Positions 1 to 13,087 of a stretch of 13,412 nucleotides of DNA are shown piece by piece. The notes beneath the pieces are model-generated. The model did not search any database, was not told the origin of the DNA, and worked only from the letters and a program-made list of their open reading frames with translations. Both the position numbers and the translations under genes were made by a program. Every line of letters starts with the position of its first letter. The stretch's first letter is position 1. The DNA comes from Thoreauomyces humboldtii (taxonomy: Eukaryota; Chytridiomycota; Chytridiomycetes; Spizellomycetales; Powellomycetaceae): assembly GCA_027596035.1 (NCBI GenBank), contig JADGJA010000639.1, forward strand, positions 1-13,412, in the 5' to 3' direction.

Positions 1-175
1 GGCAGAGGCAGAATACCTCCGGGGTAGTTAGCGCTACTCTACACTTACTTTGGTCATCCGGTAAACGGCAAATGTAGTTTGTACGTCATTTGTCCGCCAC
101 TCGGGACGAACGCGTTCCAGGCAAAACAGAAAACACTCTCATCTTTCCCCATCCCACATTTGTCCAAACAGATCG

Positions 176-1769
176 ATGGCATACAGATCCCCCGTCCCGC
201 AAGGGCGCAAGGTTCCGGAGAGGATGGTCCCGTCTTTCCGGTACAGTACAAGTAGTAGTGGTGGTCCCACGGTATCTACTCCGCCTGCTCCCCGGTCTAC
301 CCCACCTTCCGTAGTTATCAACCCACGGTCTTACAACAGCGAGTATCAGGTAAATTGAAGTCTTACCGCGTTCTCGCCCCTTCCATCCCGTCATTGACGG
401 ATATCGAACATTGCAGCGTCAGTTTACTTGGAAAACTCCGCTTCTTCCGAAGCCACGCACGCATTCTGATGCAGTCCAAGTACCCGACCTGCCAGATCGA
501 AATCTCGGCGCACGCTCTGGCGTGTCGTCGGACCATTACACCGCCGTCACTCCGACGACGGGCCATGTTACTGATGAACGACCTCTCGTTCCCACTCCCG
601 AAATCATCCCGACCACGCAGTCCTTCGCGCCACGTCCGCCATCACCATATCATCACTATACCGCCTTCCCCCACCGAGACCTGTACAAGCGTTCTGAGTC
701 GGCTCTTCGCTACGACCTCCCTACTCCGGATTTGGAGCGCTTGCCTTACTCGGAAGTCGACCCTGCTTCAAATTCTCAGTCCTATGTGCCGTCGGGTTTC
801 AGTCATCCTGAATGGCGCGCGGCTGGCGTCCCCAGCCGCGGCGACCGGACTTCTGGAGTTGCCTTTGACCCCCACTACATGACGACGAGACTGGAGCCTA
901 CAGCCTACGAGGTTCTTACGCATACGGTGCCACAGTACCCACCTGATGCTTTACTGGAGCAACCGGTTCATGCATCGGTGGTCCAGCCACCTGTAGTCGT
1001 CAGGCCGAGCGTATCTTTCAAGGATAGCGGTTTAGATGAAAGATACGCAGTTAATGGGACTACATCCACAAAGGAGTCTAGCATCCCCATCACGTCGCAC
1101 ATCAGCACGAAAAGCACTCCAGTTACCATTTCTTCCACGATACCCGCTTCGATGGTTAACGATGGCCCGGCTGCCTCGTATGACCGCCCAACCACTTCCT
1201 ACGAGCGCACATCAAACCCTGCGGAGCATGCAACCCCATTTACGCACGATGAAAACACGTTTTCTCGCCCGACCTCGGCTGCAGGATACAGGGCTCCGGG
1301 CACGAGATCACCCTATGACCGGCGATCGGCCCCATATTCAACTAGCTATGTCACGCCTTCCACCGAGGCCTACGATCGTCCAGTAACTGCAACAAGTCCA
1401 AACCACTATCCGTCTCGTTACCCTCCTTCAAGCGCTTATGCTCGTCCTGCTGCATCTGCCACATACGCTCCAGGGTATACGGCTCCCGTGGGATCTCACT
1501 ATGTGTCTGCGCCGGTAATTACAACTGACACAGTCGCACCCGCTGTCCTGGCGCCAGTCCCAGTCACTGGGTCTGCAGCCGCGGCAGCCTATATTCCCCC
1601 GGTTCACGTCCCTCCTTATCCGGACGCGGTCTCGCTAAAGAATTATTCGCGCTCCAGAGCTGATCCTACCAGGATGTACCAAACCGAGTACCGACGCGAA
1701 TTTCTGGATTGGAGCCATGTAACCCCAAGGGGCGCGAGGGAAGTTGCGGAGGCCAACCGGCGATACTGA
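176..1769 (+). CDS. Pro/Ser/Thr/Tyr-rich disordered protein, function unknown
   Basis: Two exons (176-349 and 417-1769) joined by a 67-nt GT-AG intron in phase 0 give 508 residues. The start is the first ATG of the open frame at 176. The protein is low complexity almost throughout, rich in Pro, Ser, Thr, Tyr and Ala, with loosely repeated SYDRP / SYERT / AYDRP-type tyrosine motifs around residues 255-330. No signal peptide, membrane segment or folded domain is visible. The C-terminal 30 residues differ: they are charged and contain TEYRREFLDW at about 481-490. That motif resembles the Mn repeats of SAXO-type microtubule-binding proteins (T-x-Y-x-x-[DE]-F-x-x-W), but it occurs once and the cysteine-rich SAXO N-terminus is absent, so the resemblance is only suggestive. 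The long uninterrupted frame and clean intron make the gene likely real. An additional upstream exon cannot be excluded. Confidence 0.75.
350..416 (+). other. Intron of the first gene
   Basis: A 67-nt GT-AG intron (gtaaat...ttgcag) in phase 0. The upstream frame hits TGA inside it (354-356), and the long downstream frame has no ATG near its beginning. Joining the two gives one continuous protein. Confidence 0.75.
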
Positions 1770-1770
1770 T

Positions 1771-1824
1771 GCGGCATCATATGCCGCCTGGAGGACGGGG
1801 GGCGGCTGGCGTTCTGGCCAGCCG
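1771..1824 (+). repeat. Two tandem inverted repeats directly after the stop codon
   Basis: The first is GCGGCAT (1771-1777), loop CAT, ATGCCGC (1781-1787), starting one base after the TGA stop. The second is CGGCTGGC (1803-1810), a 6-nt loop, GCCAGCCG (1817-1824). Both arms are perfect and GC-rich, so two adjacent hairpins would form in the 3' UTR. A role in 3'-end formation or mRNA stability is inference. Confidence 0.6.
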
Positions 1825-2069
1825 TCATGGGGGCATATTCAAGCTATTGAGTGGAAGAAGTACTCCGAGTTTCGATAATACATTCGATAATGCACCGCTC
1901 AGACGGCCGCAATGAACCCGACCTGTCGAGCTTCTGAATGACTCATAAACTTGAAATCATTGAAATCAACTCTCAAGCCACTGCACGCTCCTCCGGCCCC
2001 TTGTACCGTCAGCCTAGCCATATCGCACGTTTCCAGTCCTCTCGACGTATCCATCCACACATAACAGCA
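1825..2069. promoter_or_regulatory. 3' UTR of the first gene and promoter region of the S28 gene
   Basis: No gene is seen here. A TGACTCA heptamer lies at 1939-1945, about 130 nt upstream of the S28 ATG; one or two such heptamers are expected by chance in a window this size. The last 50 nt before the ATG are rich in C and T, which would suit a ribosomal protein leader. Confidence 0.35.
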
Positions 2070-2908
2070 ATGGTAGGCCACTCCTGCTGATCGGACACGA
2101 CACTACGATGAACGAAATGACAAACGAGGGATGGGCTATGCTCAATTTGGAAGGGGCTTGCTAGCTTGGACGGGATGGATGGATGGATGGAAGGATGGCG
2201 GGCTGGGACGACCAACAGAGACGACGACATGACCTTGGACCACCAAAGAGTCCGCCGAACCTTGGACTCGCCGCGTTCTGGTTCCTTGAAATTATTCCAC
2301 GGGTTGAACTGGGCTGTTGCAACTGCGAATGCACCTCGGTTCTAAAAACACCAGCGTGCCATGTCGTCGAAATGAGCTTGGACGAAGGAGAGACAAGCAG
2401 CTGATTTTTTGTATGGAGTGATTGGTCGTATACGACGAGGACTGGAGCACGCAAGGGTGGACACCCAACAGGGGCGAAAGCTATGCCGGATTGGATACTG
2501 CCATATCAATGAGGGAGCACGTGCACCTTCTATTTGACGACCACCGGCTTACATTGAGCTTCGTTATTTCAGGACGCTAAAGCCGCAGCCCCCAAGCTTG
2601 CCCGTGTCGTGAAGGTCCTCGGCCGCACCGGATCCCGGTATGTACATTGTACCGATCATCCGCTGTAGGAGGTAATGTCTGACCGTTTCTTTTTGCAGCG
2701 GTGGAGTCACGCAGGTCCGCGTTGAGTTCATGGACGACTCCAACCGATCCATCATCCGCAACGTAAAGGGACCTGTCCGTGAGAACGGTATGCACGAGCT
2801 ATTGACGCTGGAGTTGAAATCTGGTGATTGACATGTTGATTGTTCCTGCTGTTCTCAGACATCCTCACGCTGCTCGAGTCCGAGCGTGAGGCTCGTCGTC
2901 TCCGTTGA
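2070..2908 (+). CDS. RPS28: 40S ribosomal protein S28 (eS28)
   Basis: A small-subunit ribosomal protein of the mRNA exit region. Four exons are proposed: ATG alone (2070-2072), 2573-2637, 2699-2787 and 2859-2908. They encode 68 residues, matching the 67-69 residues usual for eS28. The conserved core is plain: [17 protein letters not shown], then [20 protein letters not shown], and the invariant tail [12 protein letters not shown] at the stop. Exons 2-4 are certain from this conservation. The first exon is inferred: the frame begins directly at the acceptor with Asp, where family members have Met-Asp, so the donor must follow an ATG. The only ATG-GT between 2070 and the acceptor is at 2070 (CAGCA ATG|GTAGGC). 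That makes the first intron 500 nt, against 61 and 71 nt for the other two. Confidence 0.93.
2073..2572 (+). other. Long first intron of the S28 gene
   Basis: A 500-nt GT-AG intron (gtaggc...ttatttcag, with cttac as a possible branch site near 2548) lying immediately after the start codon. It is several times longer than most introns in the window. It contains a GGAT microsatellite at 2173-2190. I looked for box C/D and H/ACA snoRNA signatures and found no convincing pair. The donor assignment rests on the lack of another ATG-GT. Confidence 0.65.
2173..2190 (+). repeat. (GGAT)n microsatellite
   Basis: Four and a half uninterrupted GGAT units inside the first intron of the S28 gene, followed by an imperfect copy (aaggatgg). 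Confidence 0.9.
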
Positions 2909-3362
2909 GCAATCAATCGCTCCCGAGATCACTTCTTGCTCCCTCATTCCATCTCCCTTCTCCTTCCTCCCTCCTCCCTTCGTTCAATTCGACATGCGTT
3001 CAATGCCGGGATGCGCCTAAACGCGACTCTTTTTGATTTGCCTTCGTGGAAACCCTATCGGATGTAGGAAGAGAAAGCTGGCAGCCGTGGAGTTTCATTA
3101 TCATTTGGGGAGGCTAGCCAATCTGCGGGGAATGAGTGTTGGGTTGGTAGGATTGTGGTCCTCAGGTCCCGTGTTGTGGGCCAGGTTGAAACCTGGGGAA
3201 GTTTTCGGGGCATTTTCCTAGCGTTCCTTGTGATGAATGTTGATGCGGGGGTTTGTGATTCTACAGCGGTGAAGGCAACGGGGACAGCATCGTAACCCTT
3301 AGTAACCGATGGAAAGCGGCCGCTTGCATTGCATGACCTCATCTCGTTGGACTTCACATCAA
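2909..3362. other. Intergenic region, S28 3' side
   Basis: A run of about 450 nt without a supported gene. It starts with a strongly pyrimidine-rich stretch (about 2936-2990, mostly CT and CCTCC units), probably the S28 3' UTR. The open frames here, including a 100-codon one on the minus strand at 3055-3357, show no recognisable protein, no introns and no conserved motif. Confidence 0.5.
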
Positions 3363-3365
3363 ATG

Positions 3366-3881
3366 TACGGTACGTGGCTTAGGGTTTCAATTTTGTCGAG
3401 CCGTAGCTGCCTTGCGAGCCGCCGCCGCTCTGCACCCCGTACATCCATCGCCCGCTTCGAACTGAAGGTTGCAAGTCTTTTGGAAGGTCCACCCGTCCCC
3501 TGCTGCGACCCTCTTCTCGCATTGCTACTCAGCTACTCAGTGCCGTGATTTGCATCTGAGGTTCACGAGCCCAAGCCCGAAAAGTTCCCGACGACGGCGT
3601 ATCGTCTCGCTTTCGTTCATATCCTTCGACGCAACGGTCTTTCCTTTGTTGGGTTGCTGCTGTCATTGTTTTCGAGCCGATACCTGATCCCTTTAGCAAG
3701 TCCCGACTCCCCTTCTTGCGAGCATTTTTATCACCATTACGGGACTTGTTAACGCATACGGGTCAGGGGCCTTCAACGGCGTCGATTTCTCTCTTTAACG
3801 GCGGTTCCTACGTTCGGCGCTCCGCAGTTCACCGACTTCTCCCCTTGTCGTTTTCTTGTTTTGAGAGCGCAGTTCGCGACT
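3366..3881 (+). promoter_or_regulatory. ATG-free region upstream of PKC1, probable long 5' leader
   Basis: From the ATG at 3363-3365 to the PKC1 start at 3882 the plus strand has no ATG in any frame, 516 nt in all. About eight would be expected at equal base frequencies. The stretch is T- and C-rich. ATG depletion is what selection on a long, scanned 5' leader would leave. Where transcription starts cannot be read from the sequence. Confidence 0.5.
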
Positions 3882-7816
<3,935 letters not shown>

Positions 7817-8268
7817 ATGCGGGTTCCGCCCGGAACGCCTTGGCGCGAATGGCGCGCGGGAGGGGATCATGGTGTTGCATTTCTTTCTCTTTCACTTTTT
7901 ACTTTTCCTTATCAAATATGCATGTAGCTCTACTCCCATTTCCTCATTTCAGTGCAAGGGCGGTTTGCGAGCGGAGTTTTTGGGTAAACTTGATCTCGAA
8001 GCGGACGCAGCTCGATGTCGCAAAATCTCGAGCCCCTTCCTTTCGCTGCCCCTTCCAGAGCCCCTTCCAAAGCTTTTTCGCCAAAGCTGGAGAAACCTAA
8101 CGCGGGCCCACCCAGCTTTCAGCGAACGAGGCCGGACTCCCTTGGCGGACTCACAAGCATTGTCAGACTGCCTTTGGGAGCGCTGACTGCGAAGAAAGCG
8201 TTGAAGATGCATGAGATTCAGGGAAGTTCGGGTTCAAGAGAACCGCATATCAGTTTTCCGTGATAAAA
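7817..8268. other. Convergent intergenic region between PKC1 and the DAHP synthase
   Basis: About 450 nt holding the 3' UTRs of two genes that point at each other. It has a T-rich stretch at about 7875-7915. Short open frames on both strands here carry no recognisable protein. Nothing else was seen. Confidence 0.5.
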
Positions 8269-9673
<1,405 letters not shown>

Positions 9674-9922
9674 CGTGGGCAACGTGGTTAGGCGAGACGA
9701 GTTTGGGGGGTGGAGATGAGGCGAAGGTGACCCTTGCAAGATACAGAACGAGTGTACAAGGAGGATGATGCCGTCGGATTGGCTGTTGATATGCAGTTGG
9801 TATGTTTTGAGGTATCAACGCTAAACATGCAGCAATGCGGAGTCTTGCTGCGAGGGGGCAGGACGGGGAAAAGGGGGTCTTTTGAGCCGGGCTGAAGGGG
9901 GAAAAAAGAAAAAAGCCCAAGA

Positions 9923-9929
9923 TGACTCA
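9923..9929. promoter_or_regulatory. TGACTCA, candidate Gcn4/Cpc1-type site
   Basis: A perfect match to the Gcn4 (AP-1-like) consensus, 250 bp upstream of the DAHP synthase start and 195 bp upstream of the divergent gene. In yeasts and moulds Gcn4/Cpc1 raises DAHP synthase expression under amino acid starvation, so the location makes sense. A heptamer like this occurs once or twice by chance in a window this long, and a second copy is at 1939. Confidence 0.5.
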
Positions 9930-10079
9930 CTGCCTGTTACAAAGATCTCATCTTTCTATCGACAAACGTCTACATGTGCTTGCGGCTCGCAGCGGCAGTG
10001 CACGCAATTTTTTGCCCGGCTGCTCGTCAGGCGCCATCTGCAGCATGTTAAAAGCAGGGTATGCAGGACATTGCGTATC

Positions 10080-10093
10080 GTACAGTACTGTAC
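10080..10093. repeat. 14-bp perfect palindrome GTACAGTACTGTAC
   Basis: The sequence equals its own reverse complement and ends 31 bp before the start codon of the isochorismatase-like gene. It could bind a dimeric regulator or be a core-promoter oddity; the sequence does not decide. Confidence 0.6.
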
Positions 10094-10124
10094 TCTCTGC
10101 AGACGGTGATCAACAAAGGCGAAC

Positions 10125-10837
10125 ATGTCCATAACAAAGGTAACCGACCGCTTCAGTTGCCGCATCCCAGGTGCGTTGCGGCTGCTAATTGCTATACAAG
10201 CTCCCATCTAGGCTCCCATTGAACGCCGCGCTCGTCCTGATCGATGTGCAGAACGGATTCGACGATCTGACCCACTGGGGCGGCCGCCGTAACAATCCCG
10301 AGGCCGAAGCGCAGATGCAGAAGCTTTTGCTCGCGTGGAGATCTGTTGATTACCCCATCATTCATGTCCAGCACACGTCGGTGGATCCGAACTCGCCCCT
10401 CCGTCCAGGACAGAGCGGCTGCGACATCAAGGACATCGTGACTCCGTTGAGAGGCGAGGTCATCGTGACAAAGACCGTGAATTCGGCGTTCATCGGCACG
10501 GATCTGAAGCAGCATCTGGATGGCCTCGCTATCAGAGAGCTGGTCATCGCGGGCCTGACCACCGATCATTGCGTGTCGACCACTACGAGGATGGCGGGAA
10601 ACTACGTAGGTGCTCTCGCGGCGGCACCGATCCATTTGGGGCGCTAATTTCCAACATCTGAACTTTGGGTAGGGATTCAAAGTCATTTTGGTCGACGATG
10701 CGTGCGCAACGTTCGACAAGGTGGGACCCACAGGAGTTAGGCATACTGCCGAGGAGCTGCACGCAGCCCACATATGTAGCTTGCATGGAGAGTTCGCTGA
10801 GGTTCTGACTACTGAGACTGTGTTGGGCCTCCTGTAA
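10125..10837 (+). CDS. Isochorismatase-family cysteine hydrolase
   Basis: Three exons (10125-10139, 10201-10605, 10673-10837) give 194 residues, a normal size for a single-domain member. The family hydrolyses isochorismate, nicotinamide or other amides and vinyl ethers through an Asp-Lys-Cys triad. All three are present: Asp20 in [10 protein letters not shown], Lys96 in VTKTVNSAF, and Cys129 in [17 protein letters not shown]. The C-terminal [12 protein letters not shown] and LHGEFAEVL segments complete the fold. Exon 1 encodes only MSITK; it was chosen because the next exon has no ATG and the intron has a good branch site (gctaatt) near the acceptor at 10199-10200. True substrate is unknown: many fungal and bacterial members are not isochorismatases. 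The motif set resembles bacterial stand-alone cysteine hydrolases. It is divergent from the DAHP synthase gene. Confidence 0.92.
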
Positions 10838-11341
10838 TGTCGGATAGTATGCTCAAAGTTCCGTGAATGGCCCCGTTACAGGCGCAGGACCTCCAATGCC
10901 AAGCCCTTGAGTCCTTCCATCCATTTGCATGGGGGTGATCCAGTGAGGAATTAGGTGCTCTTCTCCAGAGTTTCTTGAAACAGCATTCCAAAACATTGGT
11001 CAATCATTCGAAACAAAATGGACCGCAATTGCTATATGCTTCGACAGCTGCCCGGTTCGTCCTCGATGGTCCTCGATCCTCCATGCAGGTCTTTCGCCGC
11101 GGACCTACTATGAGACGTCGTATTAGCATCCTCAACTAGATGCACGGCTGACATGCTTGGCAAATGCTTGCTTGCAGAGCGCGTCCTCTGTATGGTGCGT
11201 AATATCGCGCAACTTGAATAAAAGGAATGCGATGGGCGGCCTTCCCACATTTCTCTCCATCCCAACACCCACATTGCAACACAACCCACTCTTCTCTCTC
11301 TCTCTCTCTCCTCCCAAGTCATCTCGATCAACAACAGAAAC
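10838..11341 (+). promoter_or_regulatory. Intergenic and promoter region of the secreted Ala-rich gene
   Basis: About 500 nt without a supported gene. The 3' half looks like a strong core promoter: a TATA-like AATAAAAG at 11217-11224, then a CT-rich leader with about nine TC units at 11293-11310, ending CAACAACAGAAAC directly before the ATG, a favourable start context. Upstream of about 11200 nothing was recognised. Confidence 0.55.
11293..11310 (+). repeat. (TC)n tract in the 5' leader
   Basis: Nine TC dinucleotides within a longer pyrimidine stretch, 31 nt before the start codon of the Ala-rich gene. Pyrimidine tracts near the start site are common in highly expressed fungal genes. Confidence 0.8.
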
Positions 11342-11896
11342 ATGTTCGCCAAATCTTCCATCCTCATCCTCGCTGTCTGTGCCTCCCTCATCGCCACATC
11401 AGGCGTATCCGCGCTGCCAACCCCTTCATCCACGGTCTCCTTCACCCTGTCAGCGCGAGACAACGCAGGCTGCGCGGCTGACCCCTTGTGCTCCGCAGCC
11501 GAGACCGCCAGGACGGCAGTGAAGACGGCATGTGCCGCGAACGCTGCCTGCGCGGCGGCGGACGCTGCGATCACCACGGATCACACGAACGAGAAGGCGG
11601 CTTGTGCCGCCGATGCCACGTGTTCGGCTGCCGCCGCTGCCATCAAGGCCGCGACCGACAAGGCCACCAAGAAGACCGCAAAGGAGGCCAAGAAGGCAGC
11701 CTGTGCAGCGAACGCCACCTGCGCAGCGGCTGTCGCTCAACAGACGACCGACCACGCCGCTAAGAAGGCAGCATGTGACGCCGATGCTACCTGTAGTGCT
11801 GCTACGGCGACGGCCAAGACCGCGGAGCAGGCTTTCCATGCCGCAAAGAAGGCTAGCAAGTCGGCTGCCGCCGCGGCGGCGACCGCAACCGCTTGA
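11342..11896 (+). CDS. Secreted Ala-rich protein with five C-x5-C pairs
   Basis: A single exon of 184 residues with a clear signal peptide: MFAKSS, a hydrophobic core (ILILAVCASLIA) and a likely cut after VSA at residue 24. The mature protein is dominated by Ala, with Lys, Thr, Asp and ten Cys. All ten Cys sit in five pairs of identical spacing: 44/50, 64/70, 88/94, 121/127 and 145/151, within repeats of the type KKAACAADATCSAA. Residues 64-120 and 121-177 are an internal duplication of 57 residues, both carrying TTDH before the second pair. One N-glycosylation sequon (N124-A-T) is present. Composition suggests amphipathic helices held by disulfides, which is inference. No family is recognised; an extracellular or wall-associated role is likely from the signal peptide and lack of a membrane anchor. 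TATA-like box and CT-rich leader suggest strong expression. Confidence 0.85.
   Translation: MFAKSSILILAVCASLIATSGVSALPTPSSTVSFTLSARDNAGCAADPLCSAAETARTAVKTACAANAACAAADAAITTDHTNEKAACAADATCSAAAAAIKAATDKATKKTAKEAKKAACAANATCAAAVAQQTTDHAAKKAACDADATCSAATATAKTAEQAFHAAKKASKSAAAAAATATA
11531..11872 (+). repeat. Tandem 171-bp coding duplication
   Basis: The two halves, 11531-11701 and 11702-11872, encode matching 57-residue units with Cys at the same four positions in each (64, 70, 88, 94 against 121, 127, 145, 151) and the shared TTDH. The second unit fades toward its end. The DNA copies have diverged, so the duplication is not recent. Confidence 0.7.
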
Positions 11897-12195
11897 TCTG
11901 CCCTCGTTGCCTGAGCATGCTTCTTGTACATTTCCTCACCTGCTCTCCCCTGTAAATTCTCTGCTTCAATGTATATTCCTTTGCCTTCAAACATTTGGAC
12001 TCCCGACTTTCATATTGCCTCTGGAGCTTTAGACGTTGGGCAGAGAGTATGGGAATTGGACAGCTGTCGAGATGAGGCCCAAAGCCCGGGTTCGTCACAA
12101 CCGTCGGGCGTATCGATCCGGATATCTTTGCGATCCCACGGAGTCATTTGCGACGTTACTCCCAAAACCAAACGCCACACTTTAAGCAAGCAACC
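11897..12195 (+). other. Intergenic region before MMS2
   Basis: About 300 nt holding the 3' UTR of the Ala-rich gene and the MMS2 promoter. A tgtatatt sequence at about 11970-11977 could serve 3'-end formation. No gene was seen. Confidence 0.4.
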
Positions 12196-13087
12196 ATGGC
12201 CAAAGGCAAGGAGCTTTCTTCTCAACATCCGTGGTTTCCCCAATGCTTACTCTTTTTGCCAACCTCATGAACAGTTCCGCGTAACTTCCGTCTCCTGGAG
12301 GAGCTCGAAAAGGGCGAGAAGGGCATCGGGGACGGAACGACCTCGTACGGTCTCGCGGACGGAGACGACCTCATGATGAGCAACTGGAACGGGACCATCA
12401 TAGGACCTGGACACGTGGGTGGTTCTCTCTTTTCCGTTCATGGCCCCCCCTTCGCGCGGCCGCCAGAAGTGCGGTGGGGTCCAGGGCCATTGCTCGGTAT
12501 TCCTGACATGAGGAGTTTTTGTTGTGGACCCTTCCGCAGACCGTACACGAGAACCGTATCTACAGCTTGAAGGTCACGTGCGGACCGGATTACCCCGATC
12601 GTCCTCCGACCGTCTCGTTCTTGAGCAAGGTCAACCTGCCCAGCGTCAATCAGAAAACGGGAAAGGTGAGCGAGGATCGGCGCGCGCGTATCGCGCTGGG
12701 GCCAGGGAGACCAGCGAAATATGTGGTGGCCAGGGACTGCATGGGTTTCCATCGATGCCAGGAGCGTTCGGATGGCTGGAAAGATCCCGAACCACTGGTC
12801 GCAGGACTCTCGCCGGCATCTATTCCCCTTTGCTGATGTATAAAACCTCCGATCTAGGTCGAGCGTCTATCGTGTCTGGACAACTGGAAACGGCAGTACA
12901 CGATAGAGACTGTTCTCGCCGAGCTGCGAAGGTAAATCGCTTTGACAAGTCGAGCCATGAGGCGAGATGGAAGAGTTCCACATCGAACCGCTGACAATGT
13001 GCCGTCGATCCTTACTCCGTGTACAGGGAGATGGCCAACCCTGCGAACAAGAAGCTCTCTCAACCTGCTGAAGGCACATTATTTTAG
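12196..13087 (+). CDS. MMS2: Ubiquitin-conjugating enzyme E2 variant, Mms2/UEV type
   Basis: Non-catalytic partner of Ubc13; the heterodimer builds K63-linked ubiquitin chains, notably on PCNA in error-free DNA damage tolerance. Five exons (12196-12205, 12275-12414, 12540-12665, 12858-12931, 13027-13087) give 136 residues, against 137 in yeast Mms2. The start [20 protein letters not shown], then [29 protein letters not shown], and the tail [12 protein letters not shown] match the family closely. The active-site Cys of true E2 enzymes is absent: counting from the conserved Trp102, its place is taken by Glu94. The first intron must begin with GC (AAAG|GCAAGG) to build the conserved N-terminus. 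The fourth intron is 95 nt and the third 192 nt. Confidence 0.95.
12206..12274 (+). other. GC-AG intron of MMS2
   Basis: A 69-nt intron that starts gcaagg and ends gaacag, splitting the codon of Val4. With AAAG before it, the donor fits the strong flanking consensus that GC donors usually need. No GT donor nearby yields the MAKVPRNF start. Confidence 0.85.

Larger units (their letters stand above)
9674..10124. promoter_or_regulatory. Shared divergent promoter region
   Basis: The 451 bp between the start codons of the DAHP synthase (minus) and the isochorismatase-like gene (plus) must hold both promoters. It contains a purine-rich stretch with A-runs at about 9895-9920, the TGACTCA heptamer at 9923-9929 and a 14-bp palindrome at 10080-10093. 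No open frame in it looks like a gene. Confidence 0.6.

Noticed and set aside
355..882. 175-codon plus-strand frame at the start of the disordered-protein gene
   Set aside because: It overlaps the longer frame of 450 codons, starts inside the intron, and has no feature favouring it.
2073..2572. Intronic box C/D snoRNA in the S28 gene
   Set aside because: A C-box-like CGATGA near 2107 and a CTGA near 2400 are about 300 nt apart with no terminal stem, too far for a standard C/D snoRNA.
3055..3357. 100-codon minus-strand frame between S28 and PKC1
   Set aside because: No domain, signal peptide or promoter cue is visible, and a frame of this length is expected by chance in DNA of this composition.
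11450..11839. 129-codon antisense frame (Gly/Arg-rich) opposite the Ala-rich gene
   Set aside because: A stop-free antisense frame is expected opposite GC-rich Ala codons. It lacks a signal peptide and the sense strand has a better promoter, leader and signal sequence.
11532..12032. 166-codon Arg/Pro-rich plus-strand frame overlapping the Ala-rich gene
   Set aside because: It is a +1 shadow of the Ala codons with only R, P and L enrichment, and it runs on into the 3' UTR.
12858..12931. CLD tripeptide in the Mms2 protein, like the CLDIL catalytic motif of active E2 enzymes
   Set aside because: The E2 catalytic Cys lies eight residues before the conserved Trp; this Cys98 is four before Trp102. 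Glu94 occupies the catalytic position, and the rest of the chain is clearly UEV type.
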